Part shown: in pieces, positions 35,201-49,200 of the stretch
How the letters are laid out: every line of letters begins with the position of its first letter
Position numbering within the stretch: the first letter of the stretch is position 1
Source: Anas platyrhynchos
Lineage: Eukaryota; Chordata; Aves; Anseriformes; Anatidae
Reading direction: 5' to 3'
Assembly (NCBI RefSeq): GCF_047663525.1
Contig: NC_092590.1
Location: 8,266,001 to 8,330,000 of the forward strand
Length of the DNA stretch: 64,000 bases
Made by a program: the position numbers and the translations under genes
The notes under the pieces: generated by a model
Database searches by the model: none
What the model was told of the DNA's origin: nothing
Seen by the model: only the letters and a program-made list of their open reading frames with translations

Positions 35201-38200
35201 TTGACCCGCTCTGCTCTGTGCTGGGTGGCCTCACCTCCAGCACTGTGTGAGGTTTGGGGTGCCACAGTGCAAGAAGGATGTAAAACTACCAGAATGTGTC
35301 CAAAGGAAGGCTACAAAGATGTTGAAGGGCCTAGAAGGGAAGGTGTGTGAGGAGCGGCTGAGGTGACGTGGTCTGTTCAGCCCCAAGCAGAGCAGGCCGA
35401 GGGGAGGCCTCATGGCGGCCTGCAGCTCCCTCACGAGGGGAGCAGAGGGGCAGGCGCTGAGCTCTGCTCTCTGGGGACAGTGACAGGACACGAGGGGACG
35501 GCATGGAGCTGCGACAGGGGAGGGTCAGGATGGGGGTTAGGGAAAGGGGCTGCACCCAGAGGTGGTCGGGCACTGGGACAGGCTCCCCAGGGATGTGGTC
35601 ACGGCACTGAGCCTGATGGAGTTCAAGAAGTGTTTGGACAAAGCTCTCAGACACAGGGTCTGATTTTGGGGTGGTCCTGTGTGGAGCCAGGAGTTGGACC
35701 TGATGATCCTTCTGGGTCCCTTCCAACTCAGGATATTCTGTCATTCTCTGTTTCTCACTACTTACTGTTACTCTTCCCTTCCACCACCATGCTACTTCAA
35801 AGGCCACATGCCAATAAGCTGAACAATTTTTTTCAGCTACAAATCTGTCAAATAATTTTGTGGAGCGTAACACCGGTCTTGAGGTAAATTACACATTCAA
35901 ATTTTTATTTTAAGACAACTGAACCTCCTTACAAATTTAGATCCAAGTAACAATACTGGCTTCAGTTCATAGATTTGCCAGTTCAGTGTCAACTTAGGCA
36001 ACAATAGCTTTTAGCCTTAGCCAAAAATAAAACGCAATGTCTCTAAGAAAGACAAACACTTCCTCCTCAGTCCCAATTAATGTTTTTGTTTTAAAAAAAT
36101 AATAATAAAAAAAAAAGGAGATGGTATCAGGAAAACCACTTCTGTGAAAGTAACAGCATCTTTTTCCCCATTCTCGTATTATCTCTCATTTTTAAAAGGA
36201 ACTTTTACCACTTTAAAAAACCTCACCTCTAGTGCTGAAGGAATTAACTTCGGTATCTTGTCTCCTAAAGTAAGCTGTTTAAATGCTTATCACAGATCTC
36301 TCTTCACAGACACTGCCATTTCCCCAAAAGCACCCAGACTGTGATTCAGAACCAACAGCCTCATGCAAATCAGCTCTCAGCGAAGCATCTACCCCTTTGT
36401 AGCTTACTTTACCACACTCTTTCTTCAAATAATACCTACACAAACTTTTTTAGGCACTTAAAACATTATTTGTGTGCTAAACTTTCGCTGCTTTCCCTCT
36501 GATGCTTCATAATAGCATCCTGAACTTAATCCATTAGGAGTTTCTTTGGCTTAAAAGAAAGTGAAGAAATCAGGAGGAAGCATTTTTTCTGACTGTTAGA
36601 TGCAAGTTCTGATTGCTACTGTCTGAAATTATTAATTAGAAGCCTGAGAGGAGTTCTGTTCCTGTAACTGACTGTTCAAGAAAGTAGATAAGCAGCAAAC
36701 AGAGGAGGAAAAGGCTGAAAATTGCTGGTTTCTTTTACATTCTCTCAACAACTAGGGCAGGGGTGGGGTGGGCAAACATCATAGAAATCCATGCCAGTTC
36801 TAGGATTCCACATTCTTTTGAGGATTAAGATCAAGATTTAAATAAAACCAAGACCCCCAAAATCAGACTCTTAAATAAATACTTCTTGAAGTTCTGAGAG
36901 ACATTTCAGTGCTCAAAAGAAAAATCACTGGAAACTGGATGCCTCACCTGCTTAGACATTCTCGAAAACATCGCTGGGCTTCCAACTGACACAAAAGGCT
37001 TTCAGAAATCTCACCCTAAATTGCAAAGACAAAAAACCTGCAACATCAGCTGAAAGGAACCCATTAGTCCTCCTGTTATCTTCAGAGAAATACGTGTCAG
37101 AAACATTTTACCTTTTACAAGCTCTTTAGAGAAAACCAACGATTAGAAAGGCCTGTGAAATACAAGTGCAGTATATCTTACACCTGCTTATGTTTGCGGC
37201 TTTGTAGGATTCAAAACAGCAGGTCGCAAAATTAATGTAAAGTAGTTGAAGATTCAGAGTAGAAGCAAGTGTTTCCAGTGGCTGGAGTGCTTCAATCCAG
37301 CTCTGGGCATCGCTGCATGGGGAGGAGGAGTCAGGGAGCAGAGCACTCCCTTCCTCAGGTCGCAGATCCTTACGTTACTTGCACAGACCCTGCCAGCAGC
37401 AGAGCAGACAAATCTCAGTCTGCGCGCAATCAGGAACCCACTTATTGTAAATGTGTGGTTTTACCAATTTCTGTTGCACAAACATTTAATAGATTTATTT
37501 GAGGATGCAAGAATAATTAAGCAAAAAAAAAAAAAGAGGGGGGGTTTACTTGGTGCTAATTCGCCACATGCAAATTCCAGCTGTTTACTGGGGACCTACC
37601 GCCAAGCATACACATCTTCCCACAGCTCATCAGAAAGCCTCTTGCTGGTGAAAGTGGTTAATCCACAAGATTTTTGTTGCCGAAGCCAAGACTCCAAATG
37701 GGGGGTTTAGGTTACTAATGACAAAAAATGTTGCATTCTTTAACTAGCAAATACTGTAAGGGTTTGTGCATTTACAGAAAACCACCCTAGAAGTGGTTGC
37801 TGGCAGGAAAACGGGACCAGAATAGCAGAAGCTGTTACCAGGCAGGACAGAGATGCACCAAACAAAGCAGCAGTGAACAACAGGCTCGGAAAAAATCCTG
37901 TTATCTGGCAGCCTGAAACAGCCAAAGTAAGCGACAAGTTCCTTAGTGCCCGCCAAGCAAAAGCCTCATGCTAAAATATCCTCCTGTGCCCTGGCCAACC
38001 TACAGCATCTGACCAAGGCTGGAAACAAAACCTGGCATCATGCCTCATTTCGATGCCTTGTGCAAAAAGGCACCCGCACGGCCAAAGAAACGGCTCCTTT
38101 AATAACTAGGTTTGGGGCTTTGTATTGTTCCTACCCTAGAAGCAACCAAAAAAGAAAAAAAATCCAGCCTGCTTCCACAGCTTTATGGTGCTGGCTTCTG

Positions 38201-41200
38201 TGCAAAGAATGCATTGCTGTGAGTTACTTGCAATCTACAGAAAATAAAACAGAAAAACTCTAAGGGAGTAAAACAGAAGCAGAAACTGAACAAGTGCAAA
38301 GCTGCTCTGTGGGCATAAAAACCTAAATCTGATTAATATAATATCAGGAACAACCCCAGACCTCATTACATACCGTCCTGAGATTCTGTGAACACGTACG
38401 TTTAATTTCATACTCTGCATAGCACTGCATTTATAAATGGGGAAATATGGTGGGTAAGAAAATGGTACATAAAAGGGAATTTCAGTTTTATCATGAACTT
38501 TTGAGCATATCATCAAAATCAACAGAGATCTTTCTACAAATTATCTTTGATGATTTTTTTAAATTACCAGATTGTGCCTCCGCTTAACCCTTCTCTAACA
38601 AAATTCAGCAGAAGGCTAAATGCCACTTCCCTCTGGCTATGAGCAACAGGAAAAGCTACAGAAGAACACACAACAGAAGAGATCTAGCTCTCAAAAGCAC
38701 TCACAGCATCTGCTTTTGTTGCTGTTCTCAACTCTTCCAAAAAGCACAGAGAAACAGGAATCATTCAGATCAATTTCATAATTGCTCACGTGGTCGCAAA
38801 CTGTAGTGAATAAAAGTACTGAGTTGTGAGTCGCTGTTGTGGTACTCGTTAGAAAAGTAAAGCCACCTGTACCATAGCCACAGGGGCAAGAAGACTACTG
38901 CCCCTCTCCCTCTTTTGAAAATTCCTGGGCAGGAGCACTTAAAACGTTTAGTTTTCAAATTCCCTTCTAATTCTAACAGCAAGTACAGATTTAACCTGAC
39001 AATTATATCTCTACGCTTAGCTGCATGCAAAGATTTTTGCCTGTTCTTCTCCAGCCTGATAAACATCTAGTAATTTATAGCTCCTGAAGAGGTTGATTGA
39101 CAAACCTCAAGCTTTCAGAGGTACCTGAAAGTGGGAAAAGAGCCTTAACCACAGAACAAACATTGCGAGAAGAACCAAACAGGGCATTGAGAAATAAGTG
39201 AAAACAAAACAAGAACTCTGAATCTCGATTTCAAGCCACTACCCGTGTTTTGCAGAGGCCTGATTCACTGTTGGAACTCCGGACTCTGGCAGAGGTGAAG
39301 ATCCGCTGCTAGGTGCTGGAGTTAACTCCAGGCCTGTCAACAGCCTGCCATTTGTAACAGCTCGTTTCTGAAGGACATTTGCATTGACACTCCAAAACCC
39401 TTGGGTCAGATGGTCCGGGAAAAAATCCCACTTGTCTAGGAAGGAAAAAGGATACCTTTCCACGTCGTTTCCTCTAGTTGCTGTCAGCACTTCTTCCTAC
39501 TGTGTAAAATGAGGCATCGGCTCACAGAGCTCCCACGTGGACAGAGCTGGGCGACTCACTTCAAGGCAGCTACTCATTTCTGGGGGCTAAACTATATCAG
39601 GAAACAGTTATCATACAATAAATGCTTGGGCAGTGCTGTTTGCCCAACTAAATTCTTACCCAGGTGATGTTCTCTGCAAGTCCCCCCAGCAGAGGATGGA
39701 GGAAGCAACAACCTGTGATCATTTCTACTGCGATCCACCCAGCTCATCAGGCATCCACATGTCTATTCCACATTCACATCCATACTGAAAGTTGATATTT
39801 GTGTCTTCTAATAGAAGTAGTCTTCTACAGCAAGAGAAGGGGCTCAATGATTTTTGCAAACAGACTCGGATTTAAGACTTCAGGGCGTCTGCACTCAGCA
39901 AATAGGCATCTGTCACTGCTGTCCCATGCACAAGTAGTACTGTGCTCAGTGCCATCAATGCAGAGTATTTCATTTTTTAGACCATAGCCAAATTTGAACT
40001 TCTAAACCACGCTTAATTCCTCTTTGGATCCAACTTTACTGCTGCCTCTTGCACTTTATACTCCGTAAGTCCCTCAAGCAGAGCATTCTCCTCCAGTCCA
40101 ACTAGGATTCCGCTTTCAGCCCTTTCTGTAAAGTTTGCTGTGCTCCCATTTTCTCCCCAACTGTGCCAGCAGCAAGGATGACCATAGATGGAGCACGTTT
40201 GGCAGCTGACGTGACCCAGATGCTGAATCTGGAGCCATCTTCCCAGCTGCAGTAGCTGGGCTCACATCCGACTCCTCAGCTGTTGCCTGTCAAGCTGCTC
40301 CCAAGCTGTGCCAGGCATCCATCTCAAAGCTTTGATGGAAGTGGGGCAAATGCTCTAAATCTGTGAGGCCTGCTGACAAAAAGGATAAGGAAGACTAAAG
40401 GTTTTAAAAGCAGGCCGTGAGGGAAACCAAACACCCGTTTCCTTCTTTTTTTATCCTCATTTTTTTTCCACAATCTGGTTTTCCCCTATTAATACAAAAA
40501 ATCAGGAAGAGCTGAGTGGTGAGAGCAGAAATAAACTCCCATGTTCTAGTCTATGTACTGCCCACCCAGGAGATCATCATACATACATGCACTCAGTTTA
40601 CAGGTCCAAAAGACAGAGTAAAAGAAGGCTACGACCCAGCTGAACTGGAACTCCAACCTTCGTGCCCACCTGGCTCTACAGAAAAGGCACGCTTCCCAGC
40701 ACTCCTACCAAGAACAAATCCAGGCTTTGCTAAGCCCCAAGGAAAAAGCTGCAAAGCAGAAGGTGGCTGCCACACCGATCTGTTTACACAACACAGCCTC
40801 CAATTTCAATCCCCCAAAGTACTCAACTACAGTAGTAGTGTAGTGCATGAAAAATGACACTTAAAATAAAGTGCCAGTAAGTAAAGCCAATTTATAGGAC
40901 TCTAGAAAGTATCCGGAAGCTTTCACAAGCTTCCTAGCCTAAACAGAACAAAACAACTCTATTTACTAAGCTATTCAGAATAGGAGCCACCTCTTCGGTA
41001 TGTTTCTACAGCATCTAGCAAAAGGAGGCCCTTGACCAGGAATTGTAAATGCCAAAAAATCCCAACACAAATCATGATTTCTGCTTTTAAACGCTGGCAT
41101 TGGGACCATTTGGTGCAAGTGACAGCCTGCCACTGCAGGATTTTATTTTTATTTTAAACGATACGACATTCAAAAAGCCTGTTCAAGGCACTGTTTATAC

Positions 41201-41339
41201 CTACAGATTAGCACTGCACTTAAGGAAAACCCTAACGAAACAGCTTGCTGCCTTTCCACCACTACATTGCCAGAGTGAAAAGAGACTGCCACCCAGTGGG
41301 CTACAACCACGTACATCAACTGCAAGCCACAGCGTTCAA
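29286..41339. other. intergenic region between the convergent 3' ends of LEF1 and HADH
   Basis: About 12 kb in which I recognise no exon, RNA gene or intact element. It holds a CR1 fragment at about 34931-35757 and scattered A/T runs (30730-30750, 33533-33544, 36094-36117). The longest frames (to about 180 codons) lie over the CR1 fragment in either strand and are not genes. Confidence 0.75.
34931..35757 (+). mobile_element. CR1 LINE fragment (ORF2 C-terminal part plus 3' end)
   Basis: The left end matches the end of the CR1 reverse-transcriptase ORF (ATTAATGCTTTCAGAAATGA, then a decayed reading resembling the CR1 DLDAGLEGMLSKF region). The middle carries AGGCTACAAAGATG and GAGGAGCGGCTGAGG. 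The right end is CTTCTGGGTCCCTTCCAACT followed by ATTCTGTCATTC. It is 5'-truncated, with stops and shifts in the coding remnant. This is a non-LTR retrotransposon remnant that cannot be active. Confidence 0.9.
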
Positions 41340-41695
41340 TAAAGAATTGTTGAAAATTTTATTTTTAAGAAAGTGTGGTTATTTTTTGGATTTTTTTTCC
41401 CATTAATATAACGTCTTTGAATACATAAATTCACTTGTCATTCTGTCTTGCACCTGAAAAATCAACGTCTGCATGAAGGCACTGTACATATAAAGCTTTT
41501 CGGAATTACAAGAAAAAATAATCTACCAAATCAAGCTTTCAGCAGAGAAATAGGTAACTAGTGCAATCACTCTTCAGAGGTGGGTTATGTTCTAAACGCA
41601 GCTCGTGCCGTCCTTGGGAAGGTCTAAACAGAATTCACCTGTAGTTTGGCAATGCTGAATACAAAGATAGTTTAACACCTCTCGAGGTTTGGAGT
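41340..41695 (-). other. HADH: HADH 3'UTR (approximate)
   Basis: Non-coding sequence follows the stop codon on the - strand and runs to the first plausible poly(A) signal. The exact end is not visible. Confidence 0.6.
41358..41363 (-). terminator. HADH: candidate HADH polyadenylation signal
   Basis: TTTATT on the + strand is AATAAA on the - strand, 333 bases past the stop. Two further AATAAA copies lie at 41148-41153 and 41142-41147 and are alternatives. Confidence 0.5.
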
Positions 41696-41814
41696 TCATT
41701 TGTATTTGTAGAATCCTTCTCCAGTCTTCTTACCCAGCTTCTTCTCTGCCACCAGTTTATCCAGAAGGGGGCTGGGTGCAAAAAGAGGATTGTTGGGCTC
41801 TAGCACATGCCATC
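41696..41814 (-). CDS. HADH: HADH exon 8, residues 288-326 and stop
   Basis: The acceptor TCCCACCAG is followed by a frame reading [20 protein letters not shown] onward to [12 protein letters not shown], then TGA at 41698-41696. The [12 protein letters not shown] stretch differs from human HEMDAENPLHQP, while the terminal motif is unchanged. Confidence 0.96.
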
Positions 41815-43198
41815 CTGGTGGGAGAAAAGAAGAGGATGAATGAAAAATATTCCTGTTTACATGTCAAGATAACTGAGATCTCTATCTCTTTAGACAAATA
41901 TTAAGAGCTTAGCAAACTGAAGAAGGTTTGAAACTTATTCTAGATTCTCCAGGACCCTCCAGTACACCCTTCCCAAAGCACAGGCCTTGTCAGTTATATG
42001 CAAGTCTAGCAGTTACTCCGTAGGAGTGGTTTGCTCAGAACACTTTATAATCCCTTGATCTTCATAACTGATGATTATTAATACCTACAAAAACATTAAG
42101 GAGAACTTTTAAAATAGTAGAAAACAAAAGGCGAAGTACAAGGAAATAAAAGAAAGGCTAGACTGAAAAGAAATTCAAGGAGAAAGAACTTCCAAGTTTC
42201 ACTTCTACCTGTGAAAGGCACGGTCAGCTAGAACAAAGTAGCACTGCCCAACAGTGCTGCCTAAAAGCAGAAGGGACTTCACTGAAGATCTGGTTTTGAA
42301 AGTGATATTTTGCCTAGAGAATTTACGCTGCTCATTCAAAATAAGACAACGACCATCAACAAGCTGTTACCAACTGCACCTCCTTTTGCTGTCATACCGA
42401 CATTTACCCACTTACTGACTGAAGTGAAAGGGAGACGGGACACCTGCACCCTTTAAACTATTTACTGGTTCCCTATTAACTGAGGATGAAAACATGGCAG
42501 GCAAAAAAACAGTAGGGAGCCTCAGCTTTTGTTGCTATTTATAAAAATATCTTACCTCTGTTACTCTTCCCACTGACTCTTGTTTAATTATACAAAGTCC
42601 CATTGACATTATTAATATTTTCCACAGGAACTTGATGCAGTAAGCACAACCACCACTGTCAGGTCCCCATCAATAAGTTGGGGTGCGGTACAAATGCTGT
42701 GCTCAGGTAGCACGCTGAGCTGCATTCTCATCCCCTTCTCCTCTACAGTTAAAAGGCTTGGGCCATAATGACTCCTAATTAGCTTAAACATGCAGCTTAA
42801 GCTAATTAGGAATCAGATTTTCCTTACAACATTCATCTACAATTTATCTAAAAAGGGCAAAAAAGAAAAAGAAAATAAGCATGCAGTACCATCTATAATG
42901 TATTTACTGGTATCCAACCCAACGTAGTCCAGGAGTTCAAATGGCCCCATGGGATAGCCAGCCCCGAGCTTCATAGCAACATCAATATCTTCCTTTGATG
43001 CGTCTCCTAGAGAAAAGATTGACAGTTTGATGAACAGAGAGGATTCTGCATCTGCTTGGCACCACCTATAAATAATTAACAGGGTGTTATTTCGCACTGG
43101 TGCAGCTCTTCACAAAAATCTCTGCACGTTTCAGAACCACAAAACCTGGAGTCAGCATACACAAAAATACACGCTGGAATACAAAGTTAAATCCCTCA

Positions 43199-43233
<35 letters not shown>

Positions 43234-46200
43234 CCTGCAGGCCTGCTTTCTATTTTCTCATCTTCCTCTTGCATTTCAATATAGATTACCATGTTTTTGG
43301 TGGAACCGCAGCTACTGTGCTCAACCTAACAGAAAGACTAGAGGAAGAATCAGTCATGAAGAATCAAGAGCTTCTTTTAGAGGCAGCTGAATGTTGTAAG
43401 GAGAGGGCTCAATTTCAATTTTGTGGTGTCAGCAACACCTTTGGGATCTGGCACAGGACAGAGCTGCCCTTCCTCTAATGCAGTCAGAAGGCAAGGTCTA
43501 ATACTGGACACAACGACTGCTTTTGACAGCAGCTCCTGAGGTCAGGGATACAGCCAGGTGAGCTGGCAGGCAGCACGCTCCATCGTGCTGCATCAGTTCA
43601 TGCTTTAGCAAATGCAGCTTTCTGTTGAGACGCCAGCCTTGTGCACCTGGAGGTGCCCATTCCCACCTGCTTCTCCTGCAGGTGGACAAGGCAGGAACGG
43701 GGGGAGTGGCTGCAGCTGATTCACGTGCTCAATTTCAACAACTTTCACCAGAGGATAGCTATCAGAGATGGCAGAGAGGAGCGATGACCTGAAGAGACTG
43801 CGCAGCTGTAGTAAGATTATTGATTTCCAAGATTATTAAAGAAAATCAAAATGATTTGTAACATCTACTTCAGTCTGTGCCTACAAAAACAGGAATCCAG
43901 ATTTTCAATTGTCACAGTTAATCTTCACCTTGTTCTTTCGCTGTGAATGTTTGTTTATACTGTCATGAAAGCAGATGCACCTTTACTGCTTATTTTTACC
44001 ACGTCTTTTGATAAAGGCAGTGTACTTCTTTGCAGATCTTATAAGGAAAAAAAAAAAAAAGAAAAGATGAAGATAACAGGTACCTGTTGTTGTTTTTTTT
44101 AAGCATGCTCCATGCTCAGTTCAGGCTATCCAGAATCTTAGAGGATCATAGCCAATGCAATTTATGCGCCCAGAATAAGACAATCTTAGAAATGATTTTT
44201 CAGCAATTTCCCATAAAGGCAACAACTTGAATAAAATTGTCTTGTACGAAATCATAGAATCATTTAGGTTGGAAAAAACCCTTAAGAGATCAAGTCCAAC
44301 CATCAAACTCACCCAGCAAGTCCCATCACTAAGTGATGTCCCTTACTGCCACATCCACAGGTAACACTTTTTTTATATTATGGAATGGCTTGGGTCAGAA
44401 GGGATCTCTTGGACCCCTCTGTGTATGGGGCATCCACAGCTGGCCTTCTGGGCTGCAAGTGCACACTGCTGGCTCATGTCATGTATCTCTTTTTGTTCTT
44501 TAAGGCTAACAACTCTTTTATTTTTCTTTCTTTATTTTTTTTAAACTTTTTATTTTTGAGCAGCTGGGAAATTAGCCTTACTTAATTCCAAGATAAGTTC
44601 CCCAGATTCAAATACACAGAAGCCTTCAGCTCATTTGAAGCTGATGCAGGTGTACTTACTTCTCCTATCGACAGATTAAATCCACTTTGTCAGAATTGGC
44701 ACTTTGCTACCTGACAGCACAGACCAGGCAATACAGACCATCACTTGCTAATATTTCCAACGCGCCTCTGTTTAAATTACTGTTGATACACTACAGGGAT
44801 TTTGGCTGTGTAAAAGTATGGAAGTCCTTCCCCACTTAACCCACAGAGACTTTGCATAAGTAAAGAATGAAGGACTGACCAATAAAATGGTATTTCAGTG
44901 CCTGTGGTTGCCAGGGAAGAGACCCAAATTCCTTACGACTGTGGCTGACAATCTGGTTCAAGTGTCTGCTCTAAGAATTAATGCAAAAGGTGTGATAAAA
45001 ATTTAACACGATTCAGTAAGAAGTATGAATCAGAAGACAAGCATCAGGCATTTCAAAACATTAATCAGGTTTTTACATCAATGCCTTCAGAGTTAAAAAT
45101 TCATAAGTGGACTTTAAGAAGTTTGGAAATATCATGCTGTTGAACAAAACACAAACAGAATAAAGATGAAATCAAAATACTGTTTTGCCTAGGCAGAGAG
45201 CCCTCAATTTTAACGCACAATCTCAGTGACTGTTTTCTTCTACATTTAATTAAAAGTTCCCTCATCTCCTGAAATATACATAATGACAGATGCCACTCAC
45301 CAAAGGCGCCCCTTTTACACCCATTACAATACCCATGCACTATTTAAAACTGTGACTTTTTCTAAAAGAATAATGTCCCTTTGCATTCAAGCCTTTGTTT
45401 TTCCAGTCACTAAAATCTGCTCTTCTCTCTGTTTGAGATGTAATTAGGTACATCTGTTGATAGATAAACAAGCAGTGCTGGTTTATATTTGTTTCTGGAG
45501 ATCAAACCATCCCTTCCGTGTGCTATAAAACAGATTTTTAATATTTAAAGCATATTTGGTGGAATCCTGATAATGCGATGCTTTCATCTGTAAAAAGGGG
45601 TGCTTTCAAAAACAAAATGTTTCAAATGACATTTTTCAGTAGCACGCAGCTACAAGCAGAACACTTGAAATAAAAGCAATTATACTCAAAATTTCCTCTT
45701 TAACCACTCACGTTATTGGCTTGTTTCCTTTTCAAAACAATTAGCAATGCTTTCAAAGTTGTATGGCTCTTTAGGAACTCCTGATTACTTCCACCTGCCC
45801 TCAGCATCAATGTCAAAAAGACCAAAACTAAGATGGGAGGTCCTAAGGAAGGTATGCTTTAAAAAGGACCTAGAAGAGGAGCAGGAGGTTTTACAGAGCA
45901 AAGGTTGAGCCCAAATCACTTGTATGCCAGTACTGTAGTATGATACTGAGTACTGTTGCTTATTCTATCTGAATATTGGTGTTTTCAGGTAGAAACCCAC
46001 AGTATGGAACCTCAGAAGAACTTTCCTAATGGTCTCCCACAATGGGATTTTTAGGAATTTTCATAACGGCCTCTTGGGCTGCAGAGAAGAGGGTTCCGGC
46101 TCAGCTGGCAGAGGCTATTTTTACAGCGGTACCACACTCACCTTTCCAAACCAGAAACATTTTCCACCAGCAGGAGTTTCCCATACAGGTAATCAGTAAC

Positions 46201-49200
46201 TTCCCACTCTGCATGCCCTGGCGTTTCAAAGGGAAGACAAGTGCTTTCCAGCTACACAAACTGGTTCGTGCCTGATGTGCATGACCCACCTCCAGCCTTT
46301 AAGGCGTGAAGGTTTTAAGGGAATCACAACACCTTTCTGAATGGATTTAACACTTCGCAGCACAGTATGATGCCAGCATCCCCTGAAGTCAATAACCCAG
46401 CAAGTACCTCTCTCAAAAAGTCGAACAGCTTCCATCATATACGGCACCAAGAGACGGTTTACAATGAAGCCAGGAGTGTCCTATGAAAAATAACAAAAGA
46501 AACAAAAAGGGATTCTAAATAAACATTCATAACTACTACACTCAGACAACACATAAATTAAACAAGTGGATGAAGACACTTATTGAATCATCAACTTCTG
46601 GTGTGCTCTGAACTGTATTTTCATCTGATTTATCTGCTCGCTATTCAAACACAAAAGATGAGTTTCACAAACCAGGCATGGCACACAAACATTCATCATG
46701 ATTAAAAGCAATTAAGACTACTACAAGTCCAACTCATCAATCTTAAAACGATGTAATGTGACCCATTGGAAAATGCCTTCTCTTTAGCAAAATTCTGCTG
46801 ACACAATTTCCTGAAGGATATGAAGAGTTTCTCTGTGTGTGTGTTGTTCACTACTGGAGTTCCTGGCTCAACGTTCTACCTCTCCCCCACTGCTCACTGC
46901 TAAACCAAGCTTTAATCAAAGTCAAAAATATAAAGAAAAGAGAAAGAGCTTTGCAAATACAGTATTATTTCAAATATTACTACAACTGTTTCAGGTCTTT
47001 ATTGATCTGTTCCATTTCATCTCAGTATTTAAACCAGAGAATTTCAAGCAAACAATTGCAATTTCTTCTGCAAACAGGAAAAAAAAAATCAAACATGGAG
47101 ACTGACCATTATTTCTGCGTTACCCTCTAACCAAGCTGATTTATCAACAATATCGAATCGTATATTTGCCACATTCCACCCTGGAAAACTGTGACAGAAA
47201 CAGGAAAAAGAAGTCACCTAAGGCCACACAGCAATGTAGCAGCACAGCCAAAATCTGAGTGCAGCATTCAGATGCTGAATTACTGGTAACCACCAGATCG
47301 CAGGCCCTTCTTTTTATGACCAAAAGTCTCCTGAGGGTTGTGAAACTTTAGGCAATAGCTTGCACAAAGCTTCCCAGACCACAGCTTAATGGATTTGGAA
47401 AAAGTGTGCTTAGGACGCGGGGCGTTCCTCTGGAAAAAAAAAAAACAACTGCGAAACCATGAAGATTAATATGGGCGTAGTTACTGCAGACTTAAGAAAA
47501 TCTTGTGATGAGCACACACCATGGAGGACGCATCCAACAGCTTCACGGTACAAGAGGTAGCAGTCTTGCCTTTAACATAGCTAAAGATAAGCTCCTGTGC
47601 AAGCTTTTCAGCCCAGGACTGGAAAAAGCAAAACAGAGGGGTATGCTCTGACCTTGTAAGTTTTGCTGCTTTTCAGAAGATATCTAGAGTCCCTATACTT
47701 TGAGGAATTTGTGGTAAATGTGGGTATTTTCTTTGTCAAAATGTTTTTAATATGGAAGTGAATCTGGAAAAAAAATTGCCTGGAAATTCCAGAAATGCTC
47801 TTCTAACCTCCTGAAAACCACTTTCTTAATATTAAGTTTTCAAGGAAAACAAGTTTTCTGGATGTTGTACAATCCAAACTGTACTCACCTTACAACTGAC
47901 AGGACTTTTTCCTACCGCTTTGCTGAAGTCCATAAGTGACTCAAAAGTCTTTTGGCTAGTCATTGGAGTCTTGATGACCTGGAAAACAGGAAGGAAGGGA
48001 GAGATAAGCACATTTCTGAGCAGAATTTCCCAACACAGAGATGATTAAACCAAATTTCAGAACACTTACAGAAATTCATATGACATTTGTTTTGAAAAAA
48101 AGAAAAAAGTAGTAGATATATATATAACAGACACAGAAGTCTATTTTAAAGACAAGTATATTGTGTTTTACATGTTCTCAAGTTATGTTTCCTTGAGATA
48201 GGTAAAAAGGTCTATCTTTTTAGAATCCTGTGTAGAGGTAATAGTATAACAGACCCGCTTTAAAAGCCACGTAGTCTCTGCTGTCTTGGGAAACACACTG
48301 GCACTACTCTAGAAAACCATATTATAAAATTAATAAACCATATTAAACCTGATATAAACGATGAAACATCTATTCTGTGCCCATGGTAAACGTGAGACAG
48401 ACATGTAATTCTAAAGAAAATTTAAAATCTTTCAGATATGCAACTGCCTCTTAGCTTTTTAGTATATTCCCATGTTGATTTTCTTCACAAATGAGTCTTC
48501 TTCTTTTGTCACATGTAGTATTTTCTCGACTCCCCTGGAGTTGGGATGCAGTGTGTTATTTATTACACTGTATTTGTTCTTTATTAGCGACCTACCCCCC
48601 ACCACACACAGAATGACTTGCAGAAGCTGAACTGGTTGCAATATTTGTGTTGAAACTGGCCTTCATGGGTGGTAACTGAAAGCTGCTACGTGTAAGCGGT
48701 TAATGCTGACCTCTTTATTCATACGATCTTAAGCCACTCAGATTTCCATGCCCCAGACACCCTAATAACTGATGATAAGGCCAACACACAAAAAAACAAC
48801 ATTGTTAGGACTGAGGAGAAGGCTTATTTTTTGGCAGAAAAAAGAGTGTTTTTTTAACTTCATTATTAGATAAAAATCTCCAAAATATTTATGTAAGACT
48901 GTGACAGTTTCAAGAACGAGTTTTTAGTACACACTTGAGAGTTTTTAAACATTATCACCAGTCTTTTGAATTATTAGAGAAAGAAGTCCTCTCATAGCTA
49001 TGCTCTTCTGAGCACAAGATCAACAATCTATGGAAATCGCAGATAAGATGCAAAGCTACTGCAGAGTTGTGACAGGTATGGAAGACAGCTTCCATGACAG
49101 ATGCCTGACAATTTCAGTAATATCTTTTACAGTTAGGGCAATTCCCTTAATTTTTTACCCCTTTATTTCAAATGGAAACAACTGTTTTGCATAGAAGATG

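Larger units (their letters stand above)
43007..46407 (-). other. HADH: HADH intron 6
   Basis: It contains (CA)n next to an A21-type tract at 43197-43233, an A14-type tract near 44047, and CR1-like fragments at 44249-44486. The rest is unique. Confidence 0.8.

Noticed and set aside
35331..35887. Frames of 174-180 codons on both strands
   Set aside because: They lie over the CR1 fragment and do not follow its original reading frame.
41336..41341. AATAAA on the + strand near 41338
   Set aside because: No + strand gene ends here; HADH is transcribed on the - strand.
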